A stretch of DNA of 64,000 nucleotides, from assembly GCF_006770285.1 (NCBI RefSeq), contig NZ_CP017195.1:2120001-2184000 (forward strand), given 5' to 3'. Made by a program: the position numbers and the translations under genes. Below are positions 39,831 through 48,666 of the stretch, piece by piece; position 1 is the first letter of the stretch, and each line of letters opens with the position of its first letter. The stretch comes from Lactococcus paracarnosus (GTDB lineage: Bacteria; Bacillota; Bacilli; Lactobacillales; Streptococcaceae). The notes beneath the pieces were generated by a model. It saw nothing but the letters and a program-made list of their open reading frames with translations. It did not search any database and was not told the DNA's origin.

Positions 39831-41708
39831 ATGGACTATCAAAAATTAGCCGACCAAGTTATCACACATGTTGGTGGCGAAAAAAACATTCAAAACTTAA
39901 CCCACTGTGCCACACGGCTTCGATTCAATTTAACTGATGATACCAAGGTAAGCAGCGACACCCTAAAACAACTACCAGGTGTACTAGGCGTCACTAAGGG
40001 TGGTGGCCAATATCAGGTTATTATCGGGAATGATGTCGAAAAAGTATATGACATACTGATTGAGATACTGGGCTTCTCAGATGGTGGTTCTGATGAGAAA
40101 AGTAAGCAACATATCGGTACAAAGTTGATCGATATTATTTCAAGTATCTTCACACCCATTCTACCTGTCATCACAGCATCAGGAATGCTTAAAGCCGTAC
40201 TAGCCCTTTGTACGGCCTTTAAATGGGTCGACCCCACAACATCAACGGTCTATCAAGTCATTAACTTCATGGCTGATGCGGCTTTCTACTTTCTACCGAT
40301 ATTCTTGGCCATTTCTGCATCCAAGAAGTTTAAGTGTAACACTTACCTAGCAGCCATGTTGGGTGGGGTACTCTTACATCCAAACTTCATTGCCATGGTG
40401 ACAGCGTCTAAAGAGAGTGGAAGTGCCATCAAATTTGCCTTTTTACCTATCTACAATGCAACCTACGCCTCGACCGTAATTCCGATTATCTTAACAGTCT
40501 GGTTCATGTCTTATATTGAGCGCTATGCAAAAAAATATTCACCTAAGATGATTGCCTTTTTTATAGTTCCGTTGATCACTGTGTTGATTACGGGATTAGT
40601 CGCGCTAGTTATTTTGGGACCAGTCGGCTACGTCATCGGGAATTACATCGCGAGTGGCGTCATGTTTTTGGATAGAACAGCTGGTTGGCTAGTGCCCACG
40701 CTATTAGGTGCTTGCTTCCCACTACTGGTGATGACTGGCACACATTATGGTATTATACCAATCGGTGCTAACAATATCATGACACTTGGCTATGATGCGA
40801 TGATTGGCCCAGGAAACCTGCCATCAAATATCGCCCAAGGTGGTGCGGCACTTGCCGTCGGTATCAAAACTAAGAAAAGCGACGTCAAGCAGCTAGCCTT
40901 TTCTAGTGGCATCACTGCCGTATGTGGCATTACTGAGCCTGCACTATTTGGGATAAATGTCCGTTTCAAAACACCACTATATGCTGCCATGGCAGGTGGT
41001 GGTGCAGGCGGTTTGTTCATCGGTTTAATGGGTGTTAGACGCTTTGCCTCTGGATCTCCTGGTCTCTTAACACTACCCGTCTACATCGGTGATAAAGGCC
41101 TGACCAATATCATCAATGCTTGCATCGGCTGTGGGATTGCTTTTATCGTCTCCTTCATCATTTCTTATCTCTTATTTAAGGAGCAGAATCCTGTGGATAC
41201 AGTACAAGGACTTGAACAAGCAGCTAGTGAACAGACAGCAGGAAATAAGCAAAGTGTTATGACAATCATGGCACCTGTCTCTGGAGAGTTGGTCCCAATC
41301 AAGCAAGTAGCAGATGATGTCTTCTCTATGGAAATGATTGGCAAGGGTTGTGCGATCATACCAGATGACAAGTTGTTTGTATCTCCTGTAAAAGGGAGTG
41401 TAACAGCTTTGTACAAAACCAATCACGCTATTGGGATAAAATCTGACCAAGGGGTCGAAGTACTGATTCATATCGGTCTTGATACCGTCAAACTAGATGG
41501 CCAATTCTTTTCCGCACAGATCAAAGTAGGAGATCAAGTCGATATCGGTACCCCACTTATGATTGTGGACTTGGACGCCATCAAAGCTGCGGGTTATGAC
41601 ATCATTACTCCTATCGTCATTACCAATGCTGCGGATTACACAGAAGTCTTGCCCATCACACCCACTATTGTAAGTCGTGAGCAAGTAATCCTGAAAGTGA
41701 TTAGATAG
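39831..41708 (+). CDS. bglP: beta-glucoside-type PTS transporter subunit IIBCA (third)
   Basis: The 625-aa fused permease has IIB (phospho-Cys in LTHCATRLRF), IIC (about 100-455) and IIA (phospho-His in VLIHIGLDTVKLDG). The ATG at 39831 follows AAAGGTGGTG. The IIC domain is notably diverged from the two other copies (for example GVRRFASGSPGLLTLP), suggesting another sugar. Unlike the large cluster there is no 6-phospho-glucosidase gene next to it, so its product would rely on hydrolases encoded elsewhere. Confidence 0.93.
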   Translation: MDYQKLADQVITHVGGEKNIQNLTHCATRLRFNLTDDTKVSSDTLKQLPGVLGVTKGGGQYQVIIGNDVEKVYDILIEILGFSDGGSDEKSKQHIGTKLIDIISSIFTPILPVITASGMLKAVLALCTAFKWVDPTTSTVYQVINFMADAAFYFLPIFLAISASKKFKCNTYLAAMLGGVLLHPNFIAMVTASKESGSAIKFAFLPIYNATYASTVIPIILTVWFMSYIERYAKKYSPKMIAFFIVPLITVLITGLVALVILGPVGYVIGNYIASGVMFLDRTAGWLVPTLLGACFPLLVMTGTHYGIIPIGANNIMTLGYDAMIGPGNLPSNIAQGGAALAVGIKTKKSDVKQLAFSSGITAVCGITEPALFGINVRFKTPLYAAMAGGGAGGLFIGLMGVRRFASGSPGLLTLPVYIGDKGLTNIINACIGCGIAFIVSFIISYLLFKEQNPVDTVQGLEQAASEQTAGNKQSVMTIMAPVSGELVPIKQVADDVFSMEMIGKGCAIIPDDKLFVSPVKGSVTALYKTNHAIGIKSDQGVEVLIHIGLDTVKLDGQFFSAQIKVGDQVDIGTPLMIVDLDAIKAAGYDIITPIVITNAADYTEVLPITPTIVSREQVILKVIR

Positions 41709-41871
41709 AGGTCATTTAAGCCTTAAAAATAAAATTTAAAAAGTAGCGATTAAGTTCCACCTGTTTGGTATGATGTCCACTAAATGATCGCACGTTAAAC
41801 AATATGATTTCCCAGTAGCAAGCACACTTTTTAGCTTAGAAATGGTAGAATGGCCTAAAATGGAGGTCTTT

Positions 41872-42672
41872 ATGCTGTCGTCTCATGTCATCTTGACATT
41901 TCTCACCTATTTCCCTATCTATGCCTTTCTTGGCTGGTGCTTAGAAGTGATTTATGCGTCGGTCAATACCGGTAAATTTGTCAATCGTGGCTTTTTAAAC
42001 GGTGCTGTTTGTCCCATCTATGGGTTTGGTGCTGTCTTACTCATTTTACTACTCAATCCGATTGCCAATCATTTACTACTCTTATTTCTTACCTCAGTCG
42101 TTATTGCAAGTCTTCTTGAACTGGTTGGCGGCTACATGCTCGAAAAGCTATTTCACATGAGATGGTGGGATTATACTGAGGAACCTTTTAATATCGGCGG
42201 ATTCATCTGTTTAAAATTCTCTCTCATGTGGGGACTTGCTGGCGTTTTTCTGATGAAACTCATACAGCCAATAATCGCTGGGATCTTAAGGCATCTACCG
42301 TCAACACCAGTTTTGCTCATTATTTGTATCTTCTACCTTATCTTAATCACAGACTGTTTGATCACAATTATTGCTATTGCACATCTCAACCGAGATTTGA
42401 AACAAGTCCATGACCTATCACGAATGATACGAGCTGGGAGTGATACACTCGCAGAAAACCTTGGTACTTTCGCTGTCGATACGTCTGAAAAACTGGATAA
42501 TCGTAAAGATGAACTTGCTGAAAACCTGACAAAAGAACTAGAAGAGTTGTTATTACATCAGACTAGAATTCGTGCACGCATTCTAAAAGCATTCCCAAAT
42601 GCCAAACACGATAGAGATCGTCGTGCACTAGACACACTTAGAGCACGTTATGAAGCGCGCAGAAAGAAATAA
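41872..42672 (+). CDS. putative ABC transporter permease, CmpB/PF06541-like membrane protein
   Basis: The 266-aa protein has five or so membrane helices and the family-typical LGWCLEVIYASVNTGKFVNR, FLNGAVCPIYGFGA and WWDYTEEPFNIGGFICLKFS. A charged cytoplasmic C-terminal tail follows (about 195-266). The family is annotated as a putative ABC permease but its function is not established. The start at 41872 follows TGGAGG. No ATPase partner is adjacent. Confidence 0.82.
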   Translation: MLSSHVILTFLTYFPIYAFLGWCLEVIYASVNTGKFVNRGFLNGAVCPIYGFGAVLLILLLNPIANHLLLLFLTSVVIASLLELVGGYMLEKLFHMRWWDYTEEPFNIGGFICLKFSLMWGLAGVFLMKLIQPIIAGILRHLPSTPVLLIICIFYLILITDCLITIIAIAHLNRDLKQVHDLSRMIRAGSDTLAENLGTFAVDTSEKLDNRKDELAENLTKELEELLLHQTRIRARILKAFPNAKHDRDRRALDTLRARYEARRKK

Positions 42673-42706
42673 AAAGGCTAGAAACAAGTACGTTTCTAGT
42701 CTTTTT
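42671..42706 (+). terminator. bidirectional terminator
   Basis: The 15-bp stem AAAAAGGCTAGAAAC / GTTTCTAGTCTTTTT (one mismatch or wobble) lies between two converging genes, with A and T runs on both outer sides. Confidence 0.85.
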
Positions 42707-42711
42707 AGCTA

Positions 42712-43455
42712 TTAGGCTTGTTTTGTATAAATAGCAATAGCAGTCGCTAGAAATTGCGCAAATCCTGAGCCATATTGAGATAAATTATCTGTAAATCGTG
42801 CATCAGAAACATATAACTTACCAACCCCAGCAAATGCGTCAAGTGAATAATGGTAGCCAAAATCTTGATTAAAAGCACTATAGAGTTTATCAATTTCCAC
42901 TTGTACCGTCTCTGATGCCGGATCTTGCGCCACGAAGGTTGCTAGATGAACAAACAAGGTGTTCATTTTAACAGATAAATCCTGCTTAGCATTCTCAGAA
43001 AGCGACTTTAGTTTTTCTTGACTACTATCAATCGCTTCATTTCCCCAACATTCACGCGCTTCTTGCTCGTATGGATTCCCTTTCGTAAATTCAAATCCGA
43101 TAAATTTTTCTTCTTGTGTCATGATTATACCTCCTTTTATTTCTTGAATTGAACGATCCAGAGTTGCTAAAAGCAAGTCAATACGTTCTTTTTCATGTAG
43201 TAAATACTTTTTTTGTAAGTCGAAAGCTTGTTTTCTATCAAAGGATGAACTAGCAAGTAAGACTTGTATCTCGGAAAGTGAAAACCCACAAGCCTTGAAA
43301 AAGCAAATCTGTTGGAGCTTAGCTAAATCAGCTTCTGAATACTCTCGGTAATCATTCCATTGATTTCTGCTAGGCACAAGTAACCCAATCTTGTCATAAT
43401 GATGTAGTGTGCGCACACTTACTTTGGCTAATTTTGCTACTGCTTTACTGTTCAT
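42712..43455 (-). CDS. MerR-family regulator with TipAS effector domain
   Basis: The 247-aa protein has a MerR winged helix (MNSKAVAKLAKVSVRTLHHY, residues 1-70) and a dimerisation coiled coil (about 75-110). The TipAS antibiotic-recognition domain (about 130-247) begins TQEEKFIGFEF. TipAS regulators sense thiopeptides and other bulky drugs. The start at 43455 follows AAGGAGATGTTTAAG. The drug-type MFS gene lies just upstream on the same strand, behind its own terminator, and is the obvious candidate target. Confidence 0.88.
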   Translation of the reverse strand: MNSKAVAKLAKVSVRTLHHYDKIGLLVPSRNQWNDYREYSEADLAKLQQICFFKACGFSLSEIQVLLASSSFDRKQAFDLQKKYLLHEKERIDLLLATLDRSIQEIKGGIIMTQEEKFIGFEFTKGNPYEQEARECWGNEAIDSSQEKLKSLSENAKQDLSVKMNTLFVHLATFVAQDPASETVQVEIDKLYSAFNQDFGYHYSLDAFAGVGKLYVSDARFTDNLSQYGSGFAQFLATAIAIYTKQA

Positions 43456-43514
43456 CTTAAACATCTCCTTACACACTTATTATAAACTATGACCTAAGGT
43501 GATAGTCAAGGAAT

Positions 43515-43542
43515 AAAAAAACTTCTCTATTGATTCGAGAAG
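43515..43542 (-). terminator. terminator of the MFS exporter gene
   Basis: CTTCTC / GAGAAG arms with a 9-nt loop are followed on the minus strand by TTTTTTT. Confidence 0.75.
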
Positions 43543-43593
43543 CTTTTCAAGTCATCTTAAGCTAATCACCATTTTGCTAAAGCTGATTCCAAA

Positions 43594-44763
43594 TCAGTTC
43601 ATCGTGGCAGGCTTATGGTTGGTATTCAAGAATAAAGAGAGTACACCTGTTCCTAAAAGAATAATTGCTGAGATGTAATACGGGAAAATATGGTTCAGGT
43701 CAAATAAATAGCCTGCTGCTAATGGCCCTAAAATGTTACCAAAACTCGTGAATGTTGAATTTAATCCATTTATCATCCCTTGTTGGTTACCAGCATGTTT
43801 AGAAAGATAGGTTGTAACTGCCGGTCTGAACAAGTCAAATGCTAGAAAGACAACAAAGGTCGCAAGGACAACAACCAGATGACTCTTTGTAAAGGCAATA
43901 ATTGCAATGAAGACACCACTTGCAAAAAATGTTAATTGAATCAATCTAATTTCACCAATTTTTTGAACAATCGCATCAAAGAAAAAGACCTGACAGATAA
44001 GCGCGATAATCCCACTCACTGTAATGATCATGGCAATCTCACCCGTTGTAAATGAAAAGTTAGATGAGGCCATGATGCTGTAAATCGCTTCAAATGCTTG
44101 CAAGCCAAATGATGAAATGAGGATGATTGCAAAGAGCGAGGCAAAAATCGGACGTTTTAAAGTTGCAAGGATTGAACCCTTGACAGATTCGCTTACCTTC
44201 TGGATATTTTTTTCTGGTTCTTTTAACACCATTAATGTCAAAATAAAGCCAATCAAACTTAATAATGATGCCGCATAAAATGGGGCACGTATACCCAAAT
44301 AAGCGATAATACCACCAACTCCAGGGCCAATGATAAAGCCACCACTAATGGCTGCTGAGACAATCCCCATCGCCTTTGGCCGTTCTGCAATCGTCGTCAT
44401 ATCTGCTACATAAGCAGTTACAGCAGGCATAATTAAGGCCGCTGCAATCCCGCCTAGACCTCGTGATACATAAAAGCCATTTTTAGATTGGGCTAGGCCA
44501 AATAGCAGCTCAGATATCGAAAAGATGATCATACCTGTCGCAATTATTTTTTTCCTACCCATTTTATCTGATAATATACCTGCCACTGGTGACATCAACA
44601 GCTGTGTGATGGCAAAAATAGAGATCATCATCCCCATCGTGGTACCAGAAAAATTCATTTCATCTTTTAGCTGTGGAATAACTGGAATAACTAAACCAAC
44701 ACCCAAAAAGACTAGAAATAAATTAGAGATGGCTAAATACATCATACTTTTTTTACTTTTCAA
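43594..44763 (-). CDS. MFS multidrug-type exporter (NorA/TetA-like)
   Basis: The 389-aa, 12-helix drug:H+ antiporter family protein has motif A GILSDKMGRKKII and a motif C-like SGGFIIGPGVGG in helix 5. The start is a TTG preceded by GGAGGAAATT. The leader between promoter and start is about 155 nt and carries a short ORF plus a terminator-like hairpin. The MerR/TipAS regulator follows. Drug efflux is inferred from motifs and context; the substrate is unknown. Confidence 0.85.
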   Translation of the reverse strand: MKSKKSMMYLAISNLFLVFLGVGLVIPVIPQLKDEMNFSGTTMGMMISIFAITQLLMSPVAGILSDKMGRKKIIATGMIIFSISELLFGLAQSKNGFYVSRGLGGIAAALIMPAVTAYVADMTTIAERPKAMGIVSAAISGGFIIGPGVGGIIAYLGIRAPFYAASLLSLIGFILTLMVLKEPEKNIQKVSESVKGSILATLKRPIFASLFAIILISSFGLQAFEAIYSIMASSNFSFTTGEIAMIITVSGIIALICQVFFFDAIVQKIGEIRLIQLTFFASGVFIAIIAFTKSHLVVVLATFVVFLAFDLFRPAVTTYLSKHAGNQQGMINGLNSTFTSFGNILGPLAAGYLFDLNHIFPYYISAIILLGTGVLSLFLNTNHKPATMN

Positions 44764-44821
44764 AATTTCCTCCTCTATAAAAATAAAATATAAAAACAGC
44801 CACTAGGAATGGCCATCTCAT
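44753..44821 (-). CDS. possible 22-residue leader peptide overlapping the MFS start
   Basis: Frame ATGAGATGGCCATTC... encodes a 22-residue hydrophobic peptide beginning MRWPFLVAVFIFYFYR and ending 10 nt inside the MFS gene. Its codons span a hairpin (ATGGCCA / TGGCTGT, 44798-44818 region) followed by a T-rich run. No good Shine-Dalgarno precedes it, which weakens the case. Leader peptides of this sort regulate several resistance genes by translation-coupled attenuation. Confidence 0.35.
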   Translation of the reverse strand: MRWPFLVAVFIFYFYRGGNFEK

Positions 44822-44925
44822 TTTTCGTATGTCGTTTCTTTGTCTGTAAATAGGATACCTAGAAAATGCGCCACTACATATATTGAAACTTATTACTATT
44901 AAATTATTTTATTTTATCTTATTTC

Positions 44926-44953
44926 ATTCTATCACATATAAGACATTTGTCAA
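44926..44953 (-). promoter_or_regulatory. promoter of the MFS exporter gene
   Basis: TTGACA (44948-44953) and TAGAAT (44926-44931) are 16 nt apart on the minus strand, about 155 nt upstream of the TTG start. Confidence 0.6.
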
Positions 44954-45036
44954 AAGAACAAGTCTTATTTCACCTTCTGTCAGACAAATATGCATAACTA
45001 TTCCCTTCATATTAAATTTCCTCCTAACTTAAGCAC

Positions 45037-45081
45037 AGCAAAGAGAAGACCGACATGAATCATGTCGGTCTTCTCTTTGCT
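45037..45081 (-). terminator. long perfect hairpin after the MucBP gene
   Basis: The 21-bp perfect inverted repeat with a 3-nt loop (AGCAAAGAGAAGACC... / ...GGTCTTCTCTTTGCT) lies 35 nt past the stop codon. It has no clear U tract on either strand, but position and strength suggest it ends or protects the transcript. Confidence 0.65.
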
Positions 45082-45115
45082 TCAAAACGCAATCAAGTGA
45101 TTGTTTTATATGTAC

Positions 45116-47030
45116 TTATTTCGTATAAATCAATGTAACCGTTTGAGCATTAGCTGTCAATTCTGTGATCGTTTTATCTGCTGTACTAAATGTATAGCCA
45201 GTAACCGCTGTTTCGTATTTTTGAAGATCAACTTTATCCCCAACATAACCAATCAAGCTGTCAGATGTTTTGATCTTAACACCATTTGCATCCATATAGT
45301 TAATCGTTAATTCACCAGAGATATCATGTGTGTAAGTTAGAGTAACGGTTTGATCTTGAGCTGTTAAGGCAGTAATCGATTTGTCTGCTGTACCAAATTT
45401 ATAGCCGCTAATCGCTGTTTCGTATGAGACAAGTTCTACTGCATCACCAACATAACCACTGACTGTTTTAGGTGCTTGAATTTGATTACCAGAATCATCC
45501 ACATAGTTTACTGTCAACGTACCCGACTTTACTTGATCTTTTACGAAGGTCAACGTAACGGTCTGGTCTTGATCTGTCAATTCTGTGATTGATTTGTCTG
45601 CTGCACTAAATGTATATCCTTTGAATGACGACTCATATGAGCTAAGGTCTACTGCATCGCCAACATAACCAAGATAACTGTCAGATGTTTTGATTTTAAC
45701 ACCATTGGCATCCACATAGTTAATCATTAATTCACCAGAAATAGCAGGTGTGTAAGTTAGAGTAACGGTTTGATCTTGAGCTGTTAAGGCAGTAATCGAT
45801 TTATCTGCTGTACTAAATGTATAGCCAGTAATCACTGTTTCGTATGAAGCAAGGTCTACTGCATCACCAACAGAACCACTGACTGTTTTTGGCGCTTGAA
45901 TTTGTTTACCAGAAGCATCCACATAGTTTACTGTCAACGTAGCCGATTTTACTTGATCTTTTACGAAGGTCAAGGTAACGGTTTGGTCTTGAGCTGTCAA
46001 TTCTGTGATCGTTTTATCTGCTGTACTGAATGTATACCCGTTGAATGATGATTCATATGGGCTAAGGTCTACTGCATCGCCAACATAACCAATCAGGCTA
46101 TCAGATGTTTTGATCTTAACACCATTAGCATCCACATAGTTAATCGTTAATTCACCAGAGATATCATGTGTGTAAGTCAAAGTAACTGTTTGATCTTGAG
46201 CTGTTAAGGCAGTAATTGATTTATCCGCTGCACTAAATGTATAGCCGCTAATCGCTGTTTCGTATGAGACAAGGTCTACTGCATCACCAACATAACCACT
46301 GACTGTTTTAGGTGCTTGGATTTGTCTACCAGAATCATCCACATAGTTTACTGTCAACGTACCCGACTTTACTTGATCTTTTACGAAGGTCAAGGTAACG
46401 GTTTGGTCTTGAGCTGTCAATTCTGTAATCGCTTTATCTGCTGCACTAAATGTATACCCGTTGAATGACGACTCATATGAGCTAAGGTCTACTGCATCGC
46501 CAACATAACCAATCAAGCTGTCAGATGTTTTGATCTTAACACCATTAGTATCCACATAGTTAATCGTTAACTCACCAGAGATATCATGAGTATAAGTCAA
46601 AGTAACGGTTTGGTCTTGAGCTGTTAAGGCAGTAATTGCTTTATCTGCTGTACCAAATTTATAGCCGCTAATCGCTGTTTCGTATGAAGTAAGGTCTACT
46701 GCATCACCAACAGAACCACTGACTGTTTTAGGTGCTTGAATTTGATTACCAGAATCATCCACATAGTTTACTGTCAACGTACCTGATTTTACTTGATCTT
46801 TTACGAAGGTCAAGGTAACGGTTTGGTCTTGATCTATCAATTCTGTGATTGATTTGTCTGCTGAACTAAATGTGTAGCCTTTGAATGACGACTCATATGA
46901 GCTAAGGTCAACTGCATCGCCAACATAACCAAGATAACTGTCAGATGTCTTGATTTTAACACCATTGGCATCCACATAGTTAATCATTAATTCACCAGAA
47001 ATAGCAGGTGAGGTTATTTTAGCTTCTGAT
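45116..47030 (-). repeat. 420-bp tandem repeat array encoding MucBP A/B pairs
   Basis: Sequence blocks recur every 420 nt: for example ACTGTCAGATGT-like segments near 45250, 45675, 46095, 46515 and 46930. This corresponds to one A (71 aa) plus one B (69 aa) repeat. Near-identity at DNA level between some units points to recent duplication or conversion, so copy number may vary between strains and assembly errors are possible. Confidence 0.85.
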
Positions 47031-47239
47031 ACCATATTATCCACTGTATTAGCAGCTGAACTTGTAACAAGCGATGGTGTTTTAGCATGACTTGATGAAC
47101 TAGATTGCGTGTCTGCTAATGCAGTTGTTGATGGTAACATTGCTCCTGATAAAACTAACCCACACATAAGTATACTAGAGAATTGTTTCAAACTTCTATA
47201 GTTTGTTTGTGTTGAAAACTCTTGTTTTGATTTTTTCAT
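45116..47239 (-). CDS. secreted MucBP-repeat protein, no cell-wall anchor seen
   Basis: The 707-aa protein has an N-terminal signal peptide (positive start MKKSKQ, hydrophobic 22-42, cleavage near ALA-DTQ) and a Ser-rich linker. Nine tandem mucin-binding-type repeats of about 70 aa fill the rest. They alternate: type A (SGELTINYVDANGVKIKTSD) five times and type B (SGTLTVNYVDDSG) four times. The protein stops right after the last repeat: no LPXTG motif, C-terminal helix or other anchor is present. The role is probably host or plant surface adhesion or matrix binding; attachment is unclear. Confidence 0.85.
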   Translation of the reverse strand: MKKSKQEFSTQTNYRSLKQFSSILMCGLVLSGAMLPSTTALADTQSSSSSHAKTPSLVTSSAANTVDNMVSEAKITSPAISGELMINYVDANGVKIKTSDSYLGYVGDAVDLSSYESSFKGYTFSSADKSITELIDQDQTVTLTFVKDQVKSGTLTVNYVDDSGNQIQAPKTVSGSVGDAVDLTSYETAISGYKFGTADKAITALTAQDQTVTLTYTHDISGELTINYVDTNGVKIKTSDSLIGYVGDAVDLSSYESSFNGYTFSAADKAITELTAQDQTVTLTFVKDQVKSGTLTVNYVDDSGRQIQAPKTVSGYVGDAVDLVSYETAISGYTFSAADKSITALTAQDQTVTLTYTHDISGELTINYVDANGVKIKTSDSLIGYVGDAVDLSPYESSFNGYTFSTADKTITELTAQDQTVTLTFVKDQVKSATLTVNYVDASGKQIQAPKTVSGSVGDAVDLASYETVITGYTFSTADKSITALTAQDQTVTLTYTPAISGELMINYVDANGVKIKTSDSYLGYVGDAVDLSSYESSFKGYTFSAADKSITELTDQDQTVTLTFVKDQVKSGTLTVNYVDDSGNQIQAPKTVSGYVGDAVELVSYETAISGYKFGTADKSITALTAQDQTVTLTYTHDISGELTINYMDANGVKIKTSDSLIGYVGDKVDLQKYETAVTGYTFSTADKTITELTANAQTVTLIYTK

Positions 47240-47546
47240 TGATTCTTGTCTACTTTCTTTTTTTCAAATATTCTATAAACTAATGGCTATCACTATCTCT
47301 GAACTTAACAGGACGTTAAAATCACTCAATTTTACCCGTTCCTTATAAGCAGTAAGATAGAAAAAGTTTTGCTGCTGATGTTATTTTAATTAGTATACCT
47401 TCTGTATATATCCTTGCTTATCTAAAGATCCTTAATTAGACAAGTAAGCTCAAATACCGTTGGTCAAGTAAAAAAAAGCGCGGGCAACCTATAATTTACT
47501 TACGCAATTTCTTTACTATCTAATTTTTCATATAACACCACAATAA

Positions 47547-47574
47547 ATTATATCATACTATATTTATTTATCAA
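47547..47574 (-). promoter_or_regulatory. promoter upstream of the MucBP gene
   Basis: TTGATA (47569-47574) and TATAAT (47547-47552) are 16 nt apart on the minus strand. This gives a leader of about 300 nt before the MucBP start. The remaining leader is AT-rich and contains no other gene. Confidence 0.5.
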
Positions 47575-47623
47575 CTATTATAATAAGTATTTTTGTTATT
47601 TTTTATATTTTGTTTTTACGAGA

Positions 47624-47640
47624 CTATTATCAGATAATAG
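47624..47640. promoter_or_regulatory. palindrome CTATTATC-A-GATAATAG, possible operator
   Basis: Perfect 8-bp arms are separated by one base, in the 580-nt gap between two divergent genes. It lies about 50 nt upstream of the MucBP -35 box and about 180 nt before the lipoprotein gene. The operator role is speculative. Confidence 0.35.
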
Positions 47641-47817
47641 GTTGATGAGATCTTTACTAAAGAACCGATTAAAAAAAGCACATACAAATTTCTCAATTTT
47701 TTTACGCACCATAGGACAATGATTTATATTTATAAACATAAACCCCTAATAACAGGCGCATTTTTTGCTAAAATAAACTATACAGAAAGGGAGGGTTCGC
47801 AAGAACTCATCGTACAT

Positions 47818-48666
47818 ATGAATAAAAAACTAATTTTAGGTCTAGCCTTATTTGCTATCACTTCTTTTGGCATCTTGAGCGCCTGCGGTAAAGAAGCGAC
47901 TACCAAAGCGAAGCAAAAGGAAATCATTGTCGCGACAAATGCGAACTCTAAACCGAATACTTATATGGAAAATGATAAGTTGACAGGCTATGATATTGAA
48001 CTAACACGCGCTGTTTTTAAACAACTTCCCGAGTATAAACTAAAATTTCAGGTGATTGATTTTAACTCAGTCTTATCTGGTGTTGATAATGGCAGATTTC
48101 AAATGGCCGCAAATGCCCTATCTTGGACAGCTGAACGGGCTGAAAAATATGGGTACTCACTACCGCTTTCTAAATCAGCAACATCTGTCGCAGTCAAACC
48201 CGGCATGAAAGTCAAAACGTTGACAGACTTAGCCGGTAAAACAACTGAAGTGCTGGCTGGTGTTCAAGTCGCAACCATGCTCGAAACTTGGAACAAGGAA
48301 AATCCTGATAAAGCCATGCATCTCACCTATATGGATGCTAGCTACCCGCTGACTTCCTATGTTTCGGATGTCGATTCTGGAAAAAGCGACTTCGTCATGT
48401 ATGATCAAATTTCCTTAACGCAAATTATTAAACAACAAAACTACAACCTCAAGGTTCAACCAATTGACTTAGGGAACACAGATAAGCATACTGGCTTTAA
48501 CTACTTCATTTTTGGTAAAGATCATGATGATAAAGACTTACAGAAAAAAGTAGATGACGTATTAGTCAAGCTTTACAAAGATGGCACGATGGGTAAACTA
48601 TCTGAAAAATATCTGGGCGGTAATTTCATTCCTAGAAAGGATGAAATGAGCGATGCCAAGGATTAA
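47818..48666 (+). CDS. amino-acid ABC transporter substrate-binding lipoprotein
   Basis: The 282-aa family-3 solute-binding protein has a signal peptide with the lipobox LSAC (mature Cys near residue 21). The SBP core reads IIVATNANSKPNTYMENDKL, GYDIELTRAV and QMAANALSWTAERAEKYGYS. This type usually binds polar amino acids or cystine. No permease or ATPase gene follows; instead it overlaps an amidase gene by 14 nt. The ribosome binding site AAAGGGAGG lies about 26 nt upstream, separated by a small hairpin with a GCAA loop. Confidence 0.88.
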   Translation: MNKKLILGLALFAITSFGILSACGKEATTKAKQKEIIVATNANSKPNTYMENDKLTGYDIELTRAVFKQLPEYKLKFQVIDFNSVLSGVDNGRFQMAANALSWTAERAEKYGYSLPLSKSATSVAVKPGMKVKTLTDLAGKTTEVLAGVQVATMLETWNKENPDKAMHLTYMDASYPLTSYVSDVDSGKSDFVMYDQISLTQIIKQQNYNLKVQPIDLGNTDKHTGFNYFIFGKDHDDKDLQKKVDDVLVKLYKDGTMGKLSEKYLGGNFIPRKDEMSDAKD

